From Paeniglutamicibacter sulfureus (GTDB taxonomy: Bacteria; Actinomycetota; Actinomycetes; Actinomycetales; Micrococcaceae): a stretch of 64,000 bases of DNA. Below are positions 10,027 to 18,391 of the stretch, one piece after another; the stretch's first letter is position 1, and every line of letters begins with the position of its first letter. The translations under genes were made by a program, and so were the position numbers. A model generated the notes under the pieces. That model did no database searches. It was not told the DNA's origin and was given only the letters and a program-made list of their open reading frames with translations. The stretch covers positions 496,001 to 560,000 of the forward strand of contig NZ_JAULBL010000001.1 of assembly GCF_030512175.1 (NCBI RefSeq), in the 5' to 3' direction.

Positions 10027-11397
10027 ATGACGCACAAGGTGCAAGCCGACTACCTGGTGGTCGGGGCCGGCGCGATGGGCATGGCATTCGCGGATGCGTT
10101 GATCGACCATGCAGACGCGCGCGTGGCCATTGTCGACAGACGCCACGGTTCCGGCGGGCATTGGCTCGACGCCTATCCCTTCGCGCGCCTGCACCAGGCC
10201 TCCGCATTTTATGGTGTCGCCTCCACGCTGCTCGGCGATTCCCGGGTGCAACAGCACGGTCCGGAAGCCGGCCTCCATGAACGGGCCGATGTCTCGGAGA
10301 TCTGCGCCTACTACGCCCACATCCTGGCCGACCGGATGCTGGGCACCGACAAGGTCGAGTTCTTCAACAACTGCGAGTACGTTGCCGACCGGCAGATCGT
10401 CTCGCATATCTCCGGCCGGCGGACCGAGGTGCCATCGCAGTGCCGGATCGTCGACGCACGGTACCTTGCACCGGACATCCCGTCAGTCACCCCGCCGCGC
10501 TTCGACGTCGCGGACGATGTCCGCGTGATTCCGGTCAACAGCCTCGCCCGCACCATGGAGGCGCCGAGCCAGTATGTGATCGTGGGATCGGGCAAGACCG
10601 CAACCGATGCCTGCATCTGGCTCCTGGCCCACGGCGTGGACCCCAACGCGATCTGCTGGGTGAGGCCGCGCGATCCCTGGATGCTCAACCGCGCTGTCGT
10701 CCAGCCGGAACCGGCGGTGTTCCTCGGCATGGCCGCCGACACCATGGAGGCATCCGCCGCCGCGACGTCGCTCGAGGACCTGTTTTTCCGGCTGGAAGAC
10801 GCCGGCATCATGCTCCGCATCGACCGGTCGGTCACCCCGACGATGGCCAAGACTCCGACGCTGGCGACCTGGGAACTGGAGAAACTGCGCACCATTGAGC
10901 ACGTCGTGCGGCTCGGACATGTCCGGGCGGTGGAACGAAGGCGCATTTCGCTCGAGGACGGCACGGTCTCGATGGCCAAGGACGCGCTCGTGGTGCACTG
11001 TGCCGCCTCTGGCCTGCGCTACCCGCCGACCATCCCGATCTGGGGACCGTCGGCGATCACGCTGCAGCCGATCCGGGCCGGATTCCCGTGCTTCGGTGCA
11101 GCGCTGGCCGGCTACGTGGAAGCGACCCGCGACGACGACGCGGAAAAGAACCGGCTCTGCCCATCGACCCCGTATCCCAACACACTTGCCAGTTGGGCGA
11201 CCATGCAGATCATGGGCACCCGTGCGGCGAAATCCTTTGGGTCGGAACCGGACATCAAGGCCTGGGCCGACGCCGTGGCGCTGAATCCGGCACGGGTTCC
11301 ACCCGAGGAGGGCAGGTTGGCCGAGGTGGATGATGCGCTCTCCCGCCTGAAGACCCAGGTTCCCTTGGGCGTTGCCCGGCTGTTGGAACTGGTCTGA
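10027..11397 (+). CDS. FAD/NAD(P)-binding oxidoreductase
   Basis: Flavoprotein of 456 residues. The N-terminal dinucleotide-binding motif is YLVVGAGAMGMAFADAL followed by an acidic beta-2 end. A second Rossmann motif (YVIVGSGKTATDACIWL) lies near residue 185, as in flavin-containing monooxygenase-like or pyridine-nucleotide oxidoreductases. The middle HxASAFYGVAS region is typical of a FAD-binding family widespread in actinobacteria. No signal peptide or membrane segment. It is convergent with the second NylB-like hydrolase and may not be functionally linked to it. The ribosome-binding site is weak. The reaction is unknown; flavin-dependent oxidation or hydroxylation is inferred from fold only. 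Confidence 0.82.
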   Translation: MTHKVQADYLVVGAGAMGMAFADALIDHADARVAIVDRRHGSGGHWLDAYPFARLHQASAFYGVASTLLGDSRVQQHGPEAGLHERADVSEICAYYAHILADRMLGTDKVEFFNNCEYVADRQIVSHISGRRTEVPSQCRIVDARYLAPDIPSVTPPRFDVADDVRVIPVNSLARTMEAPSQYVIVGSGKTATDACIWLLAHGVDPNAICWVRPRDPWMLNRAVVQPEPAVFLGMAADTMEASAAATSLEDLFFRLEDAGIMLRIDRSVTPTMAKTPTLATWELEKLRTIEHVVRLGHVRAVERRRISLEDGTVSMAKDALVVHCAASGLRYPPTIPIWGPSAITLQPIRAGFPCFGAALAGYVEATRDDDAEKNRLCPSTPYPNTLASWATMQIMGTRAAKSFGSEPDIKAWADAVALNPARVPPEEGRLAEVDDALSRLKTQVPLGVARLLELV

Positions 11398-11448
11398 ACC
11401 CTGGCGCTCATCCCCCCGCTCGCCGAAGACCCTCAGCGAAGGGACCTG

Positions 11449-11480
11449 TCCGGGGTGAGGGGCTACTCCCTCACCCCGGA
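11449..11480. terminator. bidirectional terminator hairpin
   Basis: 13-bp perfect stem built on CCGGGGTGAGGG/CCCTCACCCCGG with a GCTACT loop, between the convergent flavoprotein and hydrolase genes. Confidence 0.75.
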
Positions 11481-11533
11481 TTCCCGTCCCGTTGTAGCTG
11501 GCGTCGGCTATTGCCTGAACACCATACGGCGCA

Positions 11534-12775
11534 CTACTTCGACGGTTCCGGTTCCGAAGGCGTCGGCGCCGAGGCGGTCTCGACTTCCACCAACAGTGCC
11601 GCTGCGATGGCGTCGAAGGCGCGCAAGGTGGGGAACAGCCTGGCGGGATCCTGCGGGACCGGCCAGGTCGACAGCTTCACCGCCACCACTTGGGCGGGGC
11701 GGTTGATGTAGACCATTTGCCCGTGGATGCCAAGGCAAAGCACGACGTCGCTGCCCTCGTAGGGGAACCACATCTGGTTCCGGTACATCCCGCCGGGCAT
11801 GAGGTTGTCGACAGGGCTGTCAGCGAAAGCGTCTCGGGAGTCCGGTGCCCCGGCCAGTGTCTGCTCAATCCACTCGGACGAGAGTACGCGCTCACCGGTC
11901 AGGGAGAGCCCATCGTTGAGGAAAAGCGAACCAAAGCGGGCCATGTCGCGCAGCGTGGCGTTGATCCCGCCGTCAAAGACAGCGGTGCCGAACTGGTCGA
12001 TGCCAACGGACGCATCGGATTCGGCACCGAGCTTGCCCCACACCAGATCCGACAGCAAGATGTCCATCGATGAGCCGGATGCGGCCTCGCAGATCCAGCC
12101 GAGCATGTCCGTTTCGCAGGAGCGGTATTCGAAAACGCCGCCGTGGGCGGTCTTTCGTTCCAAGGTCCGCAGGTACGGGTACATTCCCGTGGGCCCGGGC
12201 GCCTTGGCGGGCGCCCAGCCGATGGCTTCCTCCAGCTTCCGGATTCCGGCGGCAGGGTCTAGGTAGTTCTCGGAAAAGTCGATTCCGGAACGCATGTCCA
12301 GCAGCTCTCGCACCGTGGCCCCGGCATATCCGGTTTCAGTGAGTTCGGGGAGGTAGTCGGTCAGCTGCCCTTCAGGATCCAGGATTCCGGAGTCACACAG
12401 CGCCCCGGCCACCGCTCCGACCAGTGACTTGCTCATCGACATCAGCAGGTGCTGGGTCCCGGCGCCCATCCCACCGAAGTACTGCTCGGTGAGCACCTGG
12501 CCGCGGTGCAACAGCATCCATCCATCGGTCTCCGTGGTGGCCATGACCGAGCCCACGCTCATGGGCACTTCTCCGGCAAAGACCGGCGGCAGAATGACGG
12601 AATCCAGGTCGCGGTGCCCTTCCGGAAGCTGCGCCACCTGGCCATCCCCCCGGGAAATTGTCGCCGTAGGCAGGATCTCGGCCATGTGCTGGAAGGCCCA
12701 CCGCTGGTTCTCGGGCAGCCGCCAGCTGTTCATGTCCACGGGCTGCGTCTGGAATTCCAAATTCATGTTGTTCAT
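11534..12775 (-). CDS. NylB-like serine hydrolase, copy 2 (inverted paralogue)
   Basis: Paralogue of the hydrolase at 1542-2810, on the opposite strand, with about three quarters of residues identical by eye and essentially no gaps. The SxxK motif (MSMSK, Ser113/Lys116) and the catalytic Tyr217 in EYRSCETD are kept, as is the stretch ATLRDMARFGSLFLNDG. Differences cluster in the N-terminal 80 residues and the acidic/Pro-rich C-terminus, so both copies look functional and may differ in specificity. GAAGGG lies 9 nt before the ATG. Unlike copy 1 it is not beside an ATP-grasp or decarboxylase gene. Substrate unknown. Confidence 0.87.
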   Translation of the reverse strand: MNNMNLEFQTQPVDMNSWRLPENQRWAFQHMAEILPTATISRGDGQVAQLPEGHRDLDSVILPPVFAGEVPMSVGSVMATTETDGWMLLHRGQVLTEQYFGGMGAGTQHLLMSMSKSLVGAVAGALCDSGILDPEGQLTDYLPELTETGYAGATVRELLDMRSGIDFSENYLDPAAGIRKLEEAIGWAPAKAPGPTGMYPYLRTLERKTAHGGVFEYRSCETDMLGWICEAASGSSMDILLSDLVWGKLGAESDASVGIDQFGTAVFDGGINATLRDMARFGSLFLNDGLSLTGERVLSSEWIEQTLAGAPDSRDAFADSPVDNLMPGGMYRNQMWFPYEGSDVVLCLGIHGQMVYINRPAQVVAVKLSTWPVPQDPARLFPTLRAFDAIAAALLVEVETASAPTPSEPEPSK

Positions 12776-13150
12776 GGGGAAATACCCTTCAGTTGCTACA
12801 CCGTTTGTTCATTTGGACATTACCACCGGGGGTTCTCACCGTCCCGATTTGTGCATCCCTTGGTCGCGTAGACAGTCAATGTGACGCGGGGGTCCGGAGG
12901 CACCGTTGTCCCATCGACCCCGGTCAGACGCAGGCGATTGGCTGTTCACCGTCGTGCCGACGGAATTACCGACGTCACGGGCGGCAGGCCAGGAGGCCTG
13001 CCGCCCGCTAAAAGGGACACTGGATCGGCCTACAGGAAAAAACGAAGGGTTCCGTGCAGATTGGGTGCACGCCAAAGCGGCATGCCATAGGCTCATAAAC
13101 AACGTCGCTGCCAGCTAGCGGCAAGTCAACCAAGAGATAAGGCCAGAAAA
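12776..13150. other. 375-nt divergent intergenic region with strong hairpin
   Basis: Lies between the divergent hydrolase copy 2 and the GlsB-type gene. Short ORFs here are compositionally unconvincing. The notable content is the perfect hairpin at 12979-13006; otherwise it should contain two outward promoters, which I cannot place with confidence. Confidence 0.6.
12979..13006. repeat. 12-bp perfect hairpin, tetraloop AGGA
   Basis: GGGCGGCAGGCC (12979-12990), AGGA loop, GGCCTGCCGCCC (12995-13006). Stem strength equals that of the terminators in this window, but it lies between divergent genes, where no annotated transcript ends. No U-run follows on either side. Confidence 0.7.
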
Positions 13151-13411
13151 ATGATCGGATTCATCGTCGCGGGACTAGTCATCGGTGCCCTCGCGAGACT
13201 CATCAAGCCCGGCAAGCAAAATCTGAGCCTGATTGTGACTCTCCTGCTCGGACTCGCCGGTTCGGTCATCGGCGGGGTCATCGCGAACCTGCTCGGCACA
13301 GGCGACATCTTTGAGCTCAATGTGGTCGGATTTATCGTCGCCGTCGTCGCATCCGTGCTCCTCGTCGGCGTTGCCGAAGGCCTGTCGGGGCGCCGCAGCT
13401 CAGTTCGCTGA
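13151..13411 (+). CDS. GlsB/YeaQ/YmgE family stress-response membrane protein
   Basis: Tiny hydrophobic protein of 86 residues with three predicted membrane helices: residues 1-15, about 25-48 and about 57-77. It keeps the family pattern of a Gly-rich first helix ending in ALARLIKPG, a second helix GLAGSVIGGVIA and a third ending in a basic tail. The family (once called transglycosylase-associated) is induced by stress in many bacteria; its biochemical function is not established. AAGG precedes the ATG by a usable distance. It is followed on the same strand by a lipid kinase gene 155 nt away. Confidence 0.9.
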   Translation: MIGFIVAGLVIGALARLIKPGKQNLSLIVTLLLGLAGSVIGGVIANLLGTGDIFELNVVGFIVAVVASVLLVGVAEGLSGRRSSVR

Positions 13412-13566
13412 GCGGAAACAGCGTTGGAAAGAGGCATCTGCCCCCCTGAGCAAGGCGGTGCAGGTGTCTTTTTCATATCGCAACCGATTTCCCGGTCGAT
13501 AGGATGTCGGCGTCAGTCACGGGGAACACACTGTCATCATTCACCGCCTATCTGGGGGAGCACTCC

Positions 13567-14466
13567 ATGGAATCCGCGCGCATTTTCGAGTCAATCGTGA
13601 TCATTTTCAACCCGAACAGCACGGGGAATGCCCCCAAATTGGCCGAAGAGTTGAGGGACCGGTTGGCAGACCGGCTCCCTTACCGAGCGGACATCAGCCT
13701 GCAGCCCACCGAACATGCAGGCCATGCCGTCGAGCTGGCCCGGGAAGCCGCCGCCAACCACGCCAACGTGCTGGTCGTCTCCGTCAGCGGGGACGGGGGC
13801 TACAACGAAGTCGTCAACGGGGTCATGCAGAGCGGCAACCGGGAGGCCGTTTGTGCTGTCATGGCCGCCGGCAACGCCAACGACCACCGCTCCAGCATCG
13901 GCACCAAGCCCCTCGATGAGGCCATTGCCGAAGGCCATGTGCGGAGGATCGACCTGCTGAACATCGCCACGGGAGAGGGAGGTGACCTTACCGGGGAGTA
14001 CGCGCACTCCTACATCGGCTTCGGACTCACTCCGGTGGTGGCCATCGACCTGGAAAAGGGCAGCAAGGGAGCGCTGAAGGAAATGGTCTCCGTGGTGCGC
14101 ACGTTCTCGAAGTTTACGCCCTTTGAAATGCAGCATTCGAACGGCCAGCACCTGAAGCTGGACAGCTTGGTCTTCGCGAACATCCCCGAAATGGCCAAGT
14201 ACGCCACGCTCAGCGAGGCCGATGACCAGCCCCGCGACGGGAAGTTCGAGGTCATCATTCTGCCCCACCAACCCAAGTGGCGTGTCCTGCTGACCGCCGC
14301 ACGCGCCGCAACGAAAGGGCTGGGAGACCAGCCGAGCACCGACCATTACGAGTTCACCACGCTCAAGCCGATACCGTACCAAATCGACGGTGAAGTCAGG
14401 AGTGCCGCAGCCAATACCGTGGTCCGCGTGACCAGCGTGCCGCGCGCCCTGCCGATCGTCGGCTAG
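13567..14466 (+). CDS. diacylglycerol/lipid kinase family protein
   Basis: Lipid kinase-like protein of 299 residues with the DAGK catalytic fold: an N-terminal IIFNPNSTG beta-turn and the nucleotide loop SGDGGYNEVVNG (Gly75-Asp76-Gly77-Gly78). The canonical motif is GGDGT; here the Thr that contacts ATP phosphate is Gly, followed by Tyr, so the subfamily is divergent. ATG 13567 is preferred over the upstream start at 13504 because GGGGGAG lies 6 nt before it and the family begins just before the first strand. Expected activity is ATP-dependent phosphorylation of a lipid or sphingoid base at the inner membrane face; the substrate is unknown. Confidence 0.83.
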   Translation: MESARIFESIVIIFNPNSTGNAPKLAEELRDRLADRLPYRADISLQPTEHAGHAVELAREAAANHANVLVVSVSGDGGYNEVVNGVMQSGNREAVCAVMAAGNANDHRSSIGTKPLDEAIAEGHVRRIDLLNIATGEGGDLTGEYAHSYIGFGLTPVVAIDLEKGSKGALKEMVSVVRTFSKFTPFEMQHSNGQHLKLDSLVFANIPEMAKYATLSEADDQPRDGKFEVIILPHQPKWRVLLTAARAATKGLGDQPSTDHYEFTTLKPIPYQIDGEVRSAAANTVVRVTSVPRALPIVG

Positions 14467-14582
14467 CGGCCCTGCCGGTGCCCAACCGCCGGCTGCGTCG
14501 CACGCAGGTGGCTCTGCGCCTTGCGGGTGGGTTCGGAGTAGGTTGCCCCGGCGACCAAGAACCCGGCCGTTCGTGGTTCCCT

Positions 14583-14911
14583 ATGCTGAGTGCCTTGACG
14601 ATCCACCGCATGGACCATGTCGGAGTTGTGGTCGGGGATCTCGCGGCCGCCGTCGCGTTCTTCGTCGAATTGGCTTGGAACTGGAGGGCGAGGCAGCAGT
14701 CAAGGTCGATGGTGTGGACCAGCTCATCGGGCTTCACGTCGTGCGGGCCGACATTGCATTTGCACGGACCCCCCGACGTCCGCAACCGGGTAGAGCTGTC
14801 GACGATCCACTCGCCCGTGTCCACAGCCCCTGCACCGAGGGCACCCTTTCGAACACTCCGGGCATCGAAATCATGAGCATCACCGGCATGCCTGACACGG
14901 GTCCCACATAA
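14583..14911 (+). pseudogene. VOC (glyoxalase-like) pseudogene with at least three frameshifts
   Basis: Reading across frames recovers a VOC-family N-terminus. Frame A gives MDHVGVVVGDLAAAVAFFVEL; near 14672 a missing G shifts it to GLELEGEAAVKVDGVDQLIG and RADIAFARTP in frame B. A C-run near 14770 returns it to frame A with RVELSTIHSPVSTAPAPRAPF, and a third shift near 14851 gives NTPGIEIM in frame B. Intact homologues continue for about 50 more residues after NTPG, and this C-terminal half is absent. The remnant ends in a stop at 14909-14911 just before the kbl terminator. The intact VOC protein at 19329-19724 is of a different subfamily, so it is not the parent copy. Confidence 0.85.
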
Positions 14912-14929
14912 CGGATCATCCTGAAACAG

Positions 14930-14969
14930 GATCGCCTGCACTCCCCCATCTGGGGAAGTGCAGGCGATC
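14930..14969. terminator. kbl terminator, bidirectional
   Basis: 13-bp perfect arms GATCGCCTGCACT (14930-14942) and AGTGCAGGCGATC (14957-14969). The loop itself pairs CCCC with GGGG. TTTCGTT follows on the plus strand. It ends the minus-strand tdh-kbl operon and also any plus-strand transcript from the pseudogene. Confidence 0.8.
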
Positions 14970-14981
14970 TTTCGTTGACGT

Positions 14982-16181
14982 TTAGCGGCTGGCGACGAAG
15001 GCCTGCACGCAGGCCTCGATGTCCTCGGCCGAGTGCGCGGCCGAGAGCTGGACGCGGATGCGCGCCGCCCCCTTGGGCACCACCGGGAAGCTGAAGGCAG
15101 TCACGAAGACACCGTGCTCCAGCATCTTCCCGGCAACCTCTGCTGCCTTCACGGCATCGCCAAACATCACCGGGATAATGGCGTGCTCGCCCTCGAGCAG
15201 CTCGAAGCCCTCCTCGGTCATCCGTCGGCGGAAGAGCGCGGCGTTCTCAAAGAGCTTCTCGCGCAGCTCGCCCGAGCCCTCCACCAGTTCCAGAGCCTTC
15301 AGCGTCGCGGCGACGATGGCTGGGGCCAGCGAGTTGGAGAACAGGTAGGGACGTGCCTTCTGCCGCAGCATCGCCACGATCTCCCCGCGGCCCGAGACGT
15401 ATCCGCCCGAGGCGCCGCCCAGGGCCTTGCCAAAGGTGCCGGTGTAGATGTCCACGCGGTCCGAGACACCCGCGTGCTCGGGGGTGCCGGCGCCGGTGGC
15501 ACCCATGAAGCCCACCGCGTGGGAGTCATCGACCATGACCAGCGCGCCGTACTTGTCGGCCAGGTCGCAGATCGCTGCCAGCGGTGCCAGGTATCCGTCC
15601 ATGGAGAAGACGCCGTCGGTGACGATGATGGTCCGCCGGGCACCCTTTCCGTCGTTCAGCGCCGCGGCTGCCTGCAGCTGGGTTTCCAGGTCCGCCATGT
15701 CCTGGTTCGCGTAGCGGAAGCGCGCGGCCTTGGACAGGCGGATGCCGTCGATGATCGAGGCGTGGTTCAGCGCATCGGAGATGATGGCGTCTTCCTTGCC
15801 GAACAGCGATTCGAAGACGCCCCCGTTGGCGTCGAAGCAGCTGCCGAACAAGATGGTGTCCTCGGTGCCCAGGAACTTGGAGACCTCGGCCTCCAGTTCC
15901 AGGTGCAGGTCCTGGGTGCCGCAGATGAAGCGGACCGAGGCCATGCCGAAGCCGCGGGTGTCCATGGCGTCCTTGGCTGCCTGGATGATGCGCTCGTCGT
16001 CGGCCAGGCCCAGGTAGTTGTTGGCGCAGAAATTCACGACCTTCCTGGCCTCGGCGCCGAGTTCGCCGGCCGAGATGCGGGCGGACTGGGCGGAGTCGAT
16101 GTGGCGTTCGGACTTGAACAGGCCGTCGGTGCGCAGCTGCGCCAGTTCGGCGGCGAGCTCGTCTTTCATGGTGGTGTACAT
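14982..16181 (-). CDS. kbl: glycine C-acetyltransferase (2-amino-3-ketobutyrate CoA ligase)
   Basis: Alpha-oxoamine synthase of 399 residues, the usual Kbl length. It cleaves 2-amino-3-oxobutyrate with CoA to glycine and acetyl-CoA, the second step of threonine catabolism. The PLP lysine is Lys252 in [14 protein letters not shown]; also present are [11 protein letters not shown] near the N-terminus and [10 protein letters not shown] with the PLP-binding Asp. AGGAG lies 6 nt before the chosen ATG. It follows tdh by 49 nt on the same strand, so the pair is an operon and likely channels the unstable ketobutyrate between the two enzymes. Function is confident from family and context. Confidence 0.96.
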   Translation of the reverse strand: MYTTMKDELAAELAQLRTDGLFKSERHIDSAQSARISAGELGAEARKVVNFCANNYLGLADDERIIQAAKDAMDTRGFGMASVRFICGTQDLHLELEAEVSKFLGTEDTILFGSCFDANGGVFESLFGKEDAIISDALNHASIIDGIRLSKAARFRYANQDMADLETQLQAAAALNDGKGARRTIIVTDGVFSMDGYLAPLAAICDLADKYGALVMVDDSHAVGFMGATGAGTPEHAGVSDRVDIYTGTFGKALGGASGGYVSGRGEIVAMLRQKARPYLFSNSLAPAIVAATLKALELVEGSGELREKLFENAALFRRRMTEEGFELLEGEHAIIPVMFGDAVKAAEVAGKMLEHGVFVTAFSFPVVPKGAARIRVQLSAAHSAEDIEACVQAFVASR

Positions 16182-16230
16182 GTGCTTCTCCTGGAAGTCG
16201 CGTCGGAAGGTGGAAGAGGCTTGGGGAAGT

Positions 16231-17277
16231 TTAGAAGACGGTCCAGTCCAGGACGACCTTGCCGCCGTGGCCGGAGCGGGCGGCGTCGAAGCCCTTTTCC
16301 CATTGCGTGGCCGGCAGGTAGTCGGTGACCACGGAGGAGATGCGCTCGCGCAAAACCGGGTTGGAGGTGAGCATGGCGCTCATGGCGTACCAGGTCTCGA
16401 ACATCTCCCGGCCGTAGATGCCCTTGAGCGTGAGCATGTGGGTGACGACCTTGCCCCAGTCGATGTCGATGGAGCTCGAGGGCAGGCCCAGCATCGAGAT
16501 GTGCCCGCCGTGGTTCATGTTCTCGATCATTTCCGGCAGGGCCGTGGGGTGTCCGGACATTTCCATGCCGAAGTCGAAGCCCTCGAGCATCCCCAGCTCG
16601 CGCTGGGCGTCCTTGATGCGGGTCTTGGACACGTCGATCGCCAGGTCCACGCCCATGCCGCGGGCCAGTTCCAGGCGCTCGGGCGACACGTCGGTGATGG
16701 CGATCTTGCGGGCCCCTGCGTGGCGGGCGACGGCGACGGCCATCAGCCCGATCGGCCCGGCGCCGGTGATCAGCACGTCCTCTCCGACCAGCGGGAAGGA
16801 CAGTGCCGTGTGCACGGCGTTGCCGAAAGGGTCGAAGATCGCCCCGAGTTCAGGGGTGATCGAGGGATCCCGGTGCACCCAGACGTTGGCTTCGGGAATG
16901 ACGACGTACTCGGCGAAGGCGCCGTCGCGCTGCACGCCCACCGAGACGGTGTTGATGCACATCTGGCGTCGGCCCGCCCGGCAGTTGCGGCACATTCCGC
17001 AGACCACGTGGCCCTCGCCGGAGACCCGGTCCCCGACCTGCACGTTGTGGACGTCGGACCCGACCTCCACGACCTCGCCGTAGAACTCGTGGCCCGGGAT
17101 CATCGGCGCCTTGATCATGGCCTTTGCTGCGTCGTCGTAGGCCTGGATGTGCAGGTCGGTGCCGCAGATGCCGGCTGTCATCACGCGGATCTTCACGTCG
17201 TGGAAGCCGGCGACGGGTTCGGGGCGCTCAACGAGCTCGAATCCGGCGTGGGGTCCGGACTTGTACAGTGCCTTCAT
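16231..17277 (-). CDS. tdh: L-threonine 3-dehydrogenase
   Basis: Zinc medium-chain dehydrogenase of 348 residues that oxidises L-threonine to 2-amino-3-oxobutyrate with NAD. The catalytic zinc site uses Cys38 in GICGTDLH and the following GHEFYG; the structural zinc cluster is [15 protein letters not shown]. The NAD-binding motif is [12 protein letters not shown]. The longer open frame starts at 17340, but ATG 17277 (MKALYKSG) has GAGGAA 6 nt upstream and matches the E. coli Tdh start. First gene of the tdh-kbl operon; a LysR-type gene is divergent 130 nt away. Confidence 0.96.
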   Translation of the reverse strand: MKALYKSGPHAGFELVERPEPVAGFHDVKIRVMTAGICGTDLHIQAYDDAAKAMIKAPMIPGHEFYGEVVEVGSDVHNVQVGDRVSGEGHVVCGMCRNCRAGRRQMCINTVSVGVQRDGAFAEYVVIPEANVWVHRDPSITPELGAIFDPFGNAVHTALSFPLVGEDVLITGAGPIGLMAVAVARHAGARKIAITDVSPERLELARGMGVDLAIDVSKTRIKDAQRELGMLEGFDFGMEMSGHPTALPEMIENMNHGGHISMLGLPSSSIDIDWGKVVTHMLTLKGIYGREMFETWYAMSAMLTSNPVLRERISSVVTDYLPATQWEKGFDAARSGHGGKVVLDWTVF

Positions 17278-17382
17278 CGATGTTTCCTCACTTGCGCCGA
17301 TCCAAGCGCGTTCTTGGACGATTCGACTCCAGTCTGGCATCTTGCGCCATCGGTGGATACCTTAGAAGATACGCAGGTTTCT

Positions 17383-17402
17383 CAATCAACGATTTAGGAT
17401 TG
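17383..17402. promoter_or_regulatory. possible LysR operator between tdh and lysR
   Basis: Short inverted repeat CAATC (17383-17387) and GATTG (17398-17402) just before the LysR start, in the divergent promoter region. The arms are only 5 bp, so this is a weak candidate. AGGA at 17395-17398 inside it also serves as the ribosome-binding site. Confidence 0.3.
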
Positions 17403-17407
17403 TCTAC

Positions 17408-18316
17408 ATGGAAGTCCACCAGTTGCAGATCCTGCGCGAACTCGGCGACCTTGGCTCGGTCAAGGCCGTGGCGAGCGCCCTCTATGTCACCCCCTCTGCC
17501 GTGTCCCAGCAGCTGGCCCTGCTGCAGCGCAACATCCACGTGCCGCTGACCCGCAAGGAAGGCCGGAACCTGGTGCTCACCGAGGCCGGCGAGGTGCTGG
17601 CAGCCGCCGGGGCCTCGGTGGTCTCCTCGTTGGCGGCCGCGCGGGCCGCCATCGGCGAATTCCAGGAAAGCCCTGCCGCGCCGGTGACGGTCGCCGGGTT
17701 CCACTCCGTGGGACAGGCGCTCTTCGGCCCGCTGCTGGCCAAGCTCGAGGCCCCCGGCGCCCCGGTGCCGCAGTTCTTCGACGAGGATGTCGCACAGCAG
17801 GACTTCCCGGCGCTGACCGCCCGCTACGACCTGGTGCTGGCCCACCGGATGGACTACACCCCGCCCTGGCCCGCGGACCGGGTGGTTGTCTCCGCACTCG
17901 CACACGAACCGCTGGACATCGCCCTTCCCTCCCACCACCGGCTCGCGGCCCGTGCGACCCTGCTCCCTGCGGATCTCGTCGGCGAGCGCTGGGTTGTCAG
18001 TCGCGAAGGCTACTCCCCCGCCGACGTGCTCAAGGCCATCAGCGCTGTCTCCGGGGACGCACCGCGGGTCATCCACCGCATCAACGACTACGCCACCGTC
18101 GCGGCGCTGGTGGCCTGCGGGGACGTGCTGGGCATCATCCCGCGATATACCGCCGGATCCGCGCTGGGCACCTCCGTGGTGCTCCGTCCCCTGGAGGGCA
18201 TCGCCAACCGGCGGCGCATCGACCTGCTGGCGCGGCCCGAATCCATGCACCGGCGCAGCGTGCAACTGGTGGCCGCCGCCATGGGCCAGGCCATGGCCGA
18301 GCTCAGCCTCGACTGA
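17408..18316 (+). CDS. LysR family transcriptional regulator
   Basis: LTTR of 302 residues. The N-terminal winged HTH begins MEVHQLQILRELGDLGSVKAVASALYVTPSAVSQQLALL, with S-A-V-S-Q-Q as the recognition helix core. A linker helix and a periplasmic-binding-protein-like effector domain follow from about residue 90. It is divergent from tdh-kbl with a shared 130-nt promoter region, so it most likely controls threonine catabolism, perhaps with threonine or glycine as effector. This is inference from position. The effector-binding domain is somewhat divergent and gives no ligand by eye. Confidence 0.9.
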   Translation: MEVHQLQILRELGDLGSVKAVASALYVTPSAVSQQLALLQRNIHVPLTRKEGRNLVLTEAGEVLAAAGASVVSSLAAARAAIGEFQESPAAPVTVAGFHSVGQALFGPLLAKLEAPGAPVPQFFDEDVAQQDFPALTARYDLVLAHRMDYTPPWPADRVVVSALAHEPLDIALPSHHRLAARATLLPADLVGERWVVSREGYSPADVLKAISAVSGDAPRVIHRINDYATVAALVACGDVLGIIPRYTAGSALGTSVVLRPLEGIANRRRIDLLARPESMHRRSVQLVAAAMGQAMAELSLD

Positions 18317-18362
18317 CCATCCGGGCTCCAGTGCACCACGAAGCCACGCCACGGGGACCACA

Positions 18363-18391
18363 AACCCCTGGATATCGGGCAGGCAGGGGTT
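18363..18391. terminator. terminator between LysR and phosphotransferase genes
   Basis: Inverted repeat AACCCCTG (18363-18370) and CAGGGGTT (18384-18391) between convergent genes. It reaches the stop codon of the minus-strand gene. The loop of 13 nt makes it weaker than others here. Confidence 0.5.

Noticed and set aside
12836-13102. 88-codon minus-strand ORF in the hydrolase/GlsB gap
   Set aside because: It runs through the perfect hairpin and has no ribosome-binding site or family resemblance.
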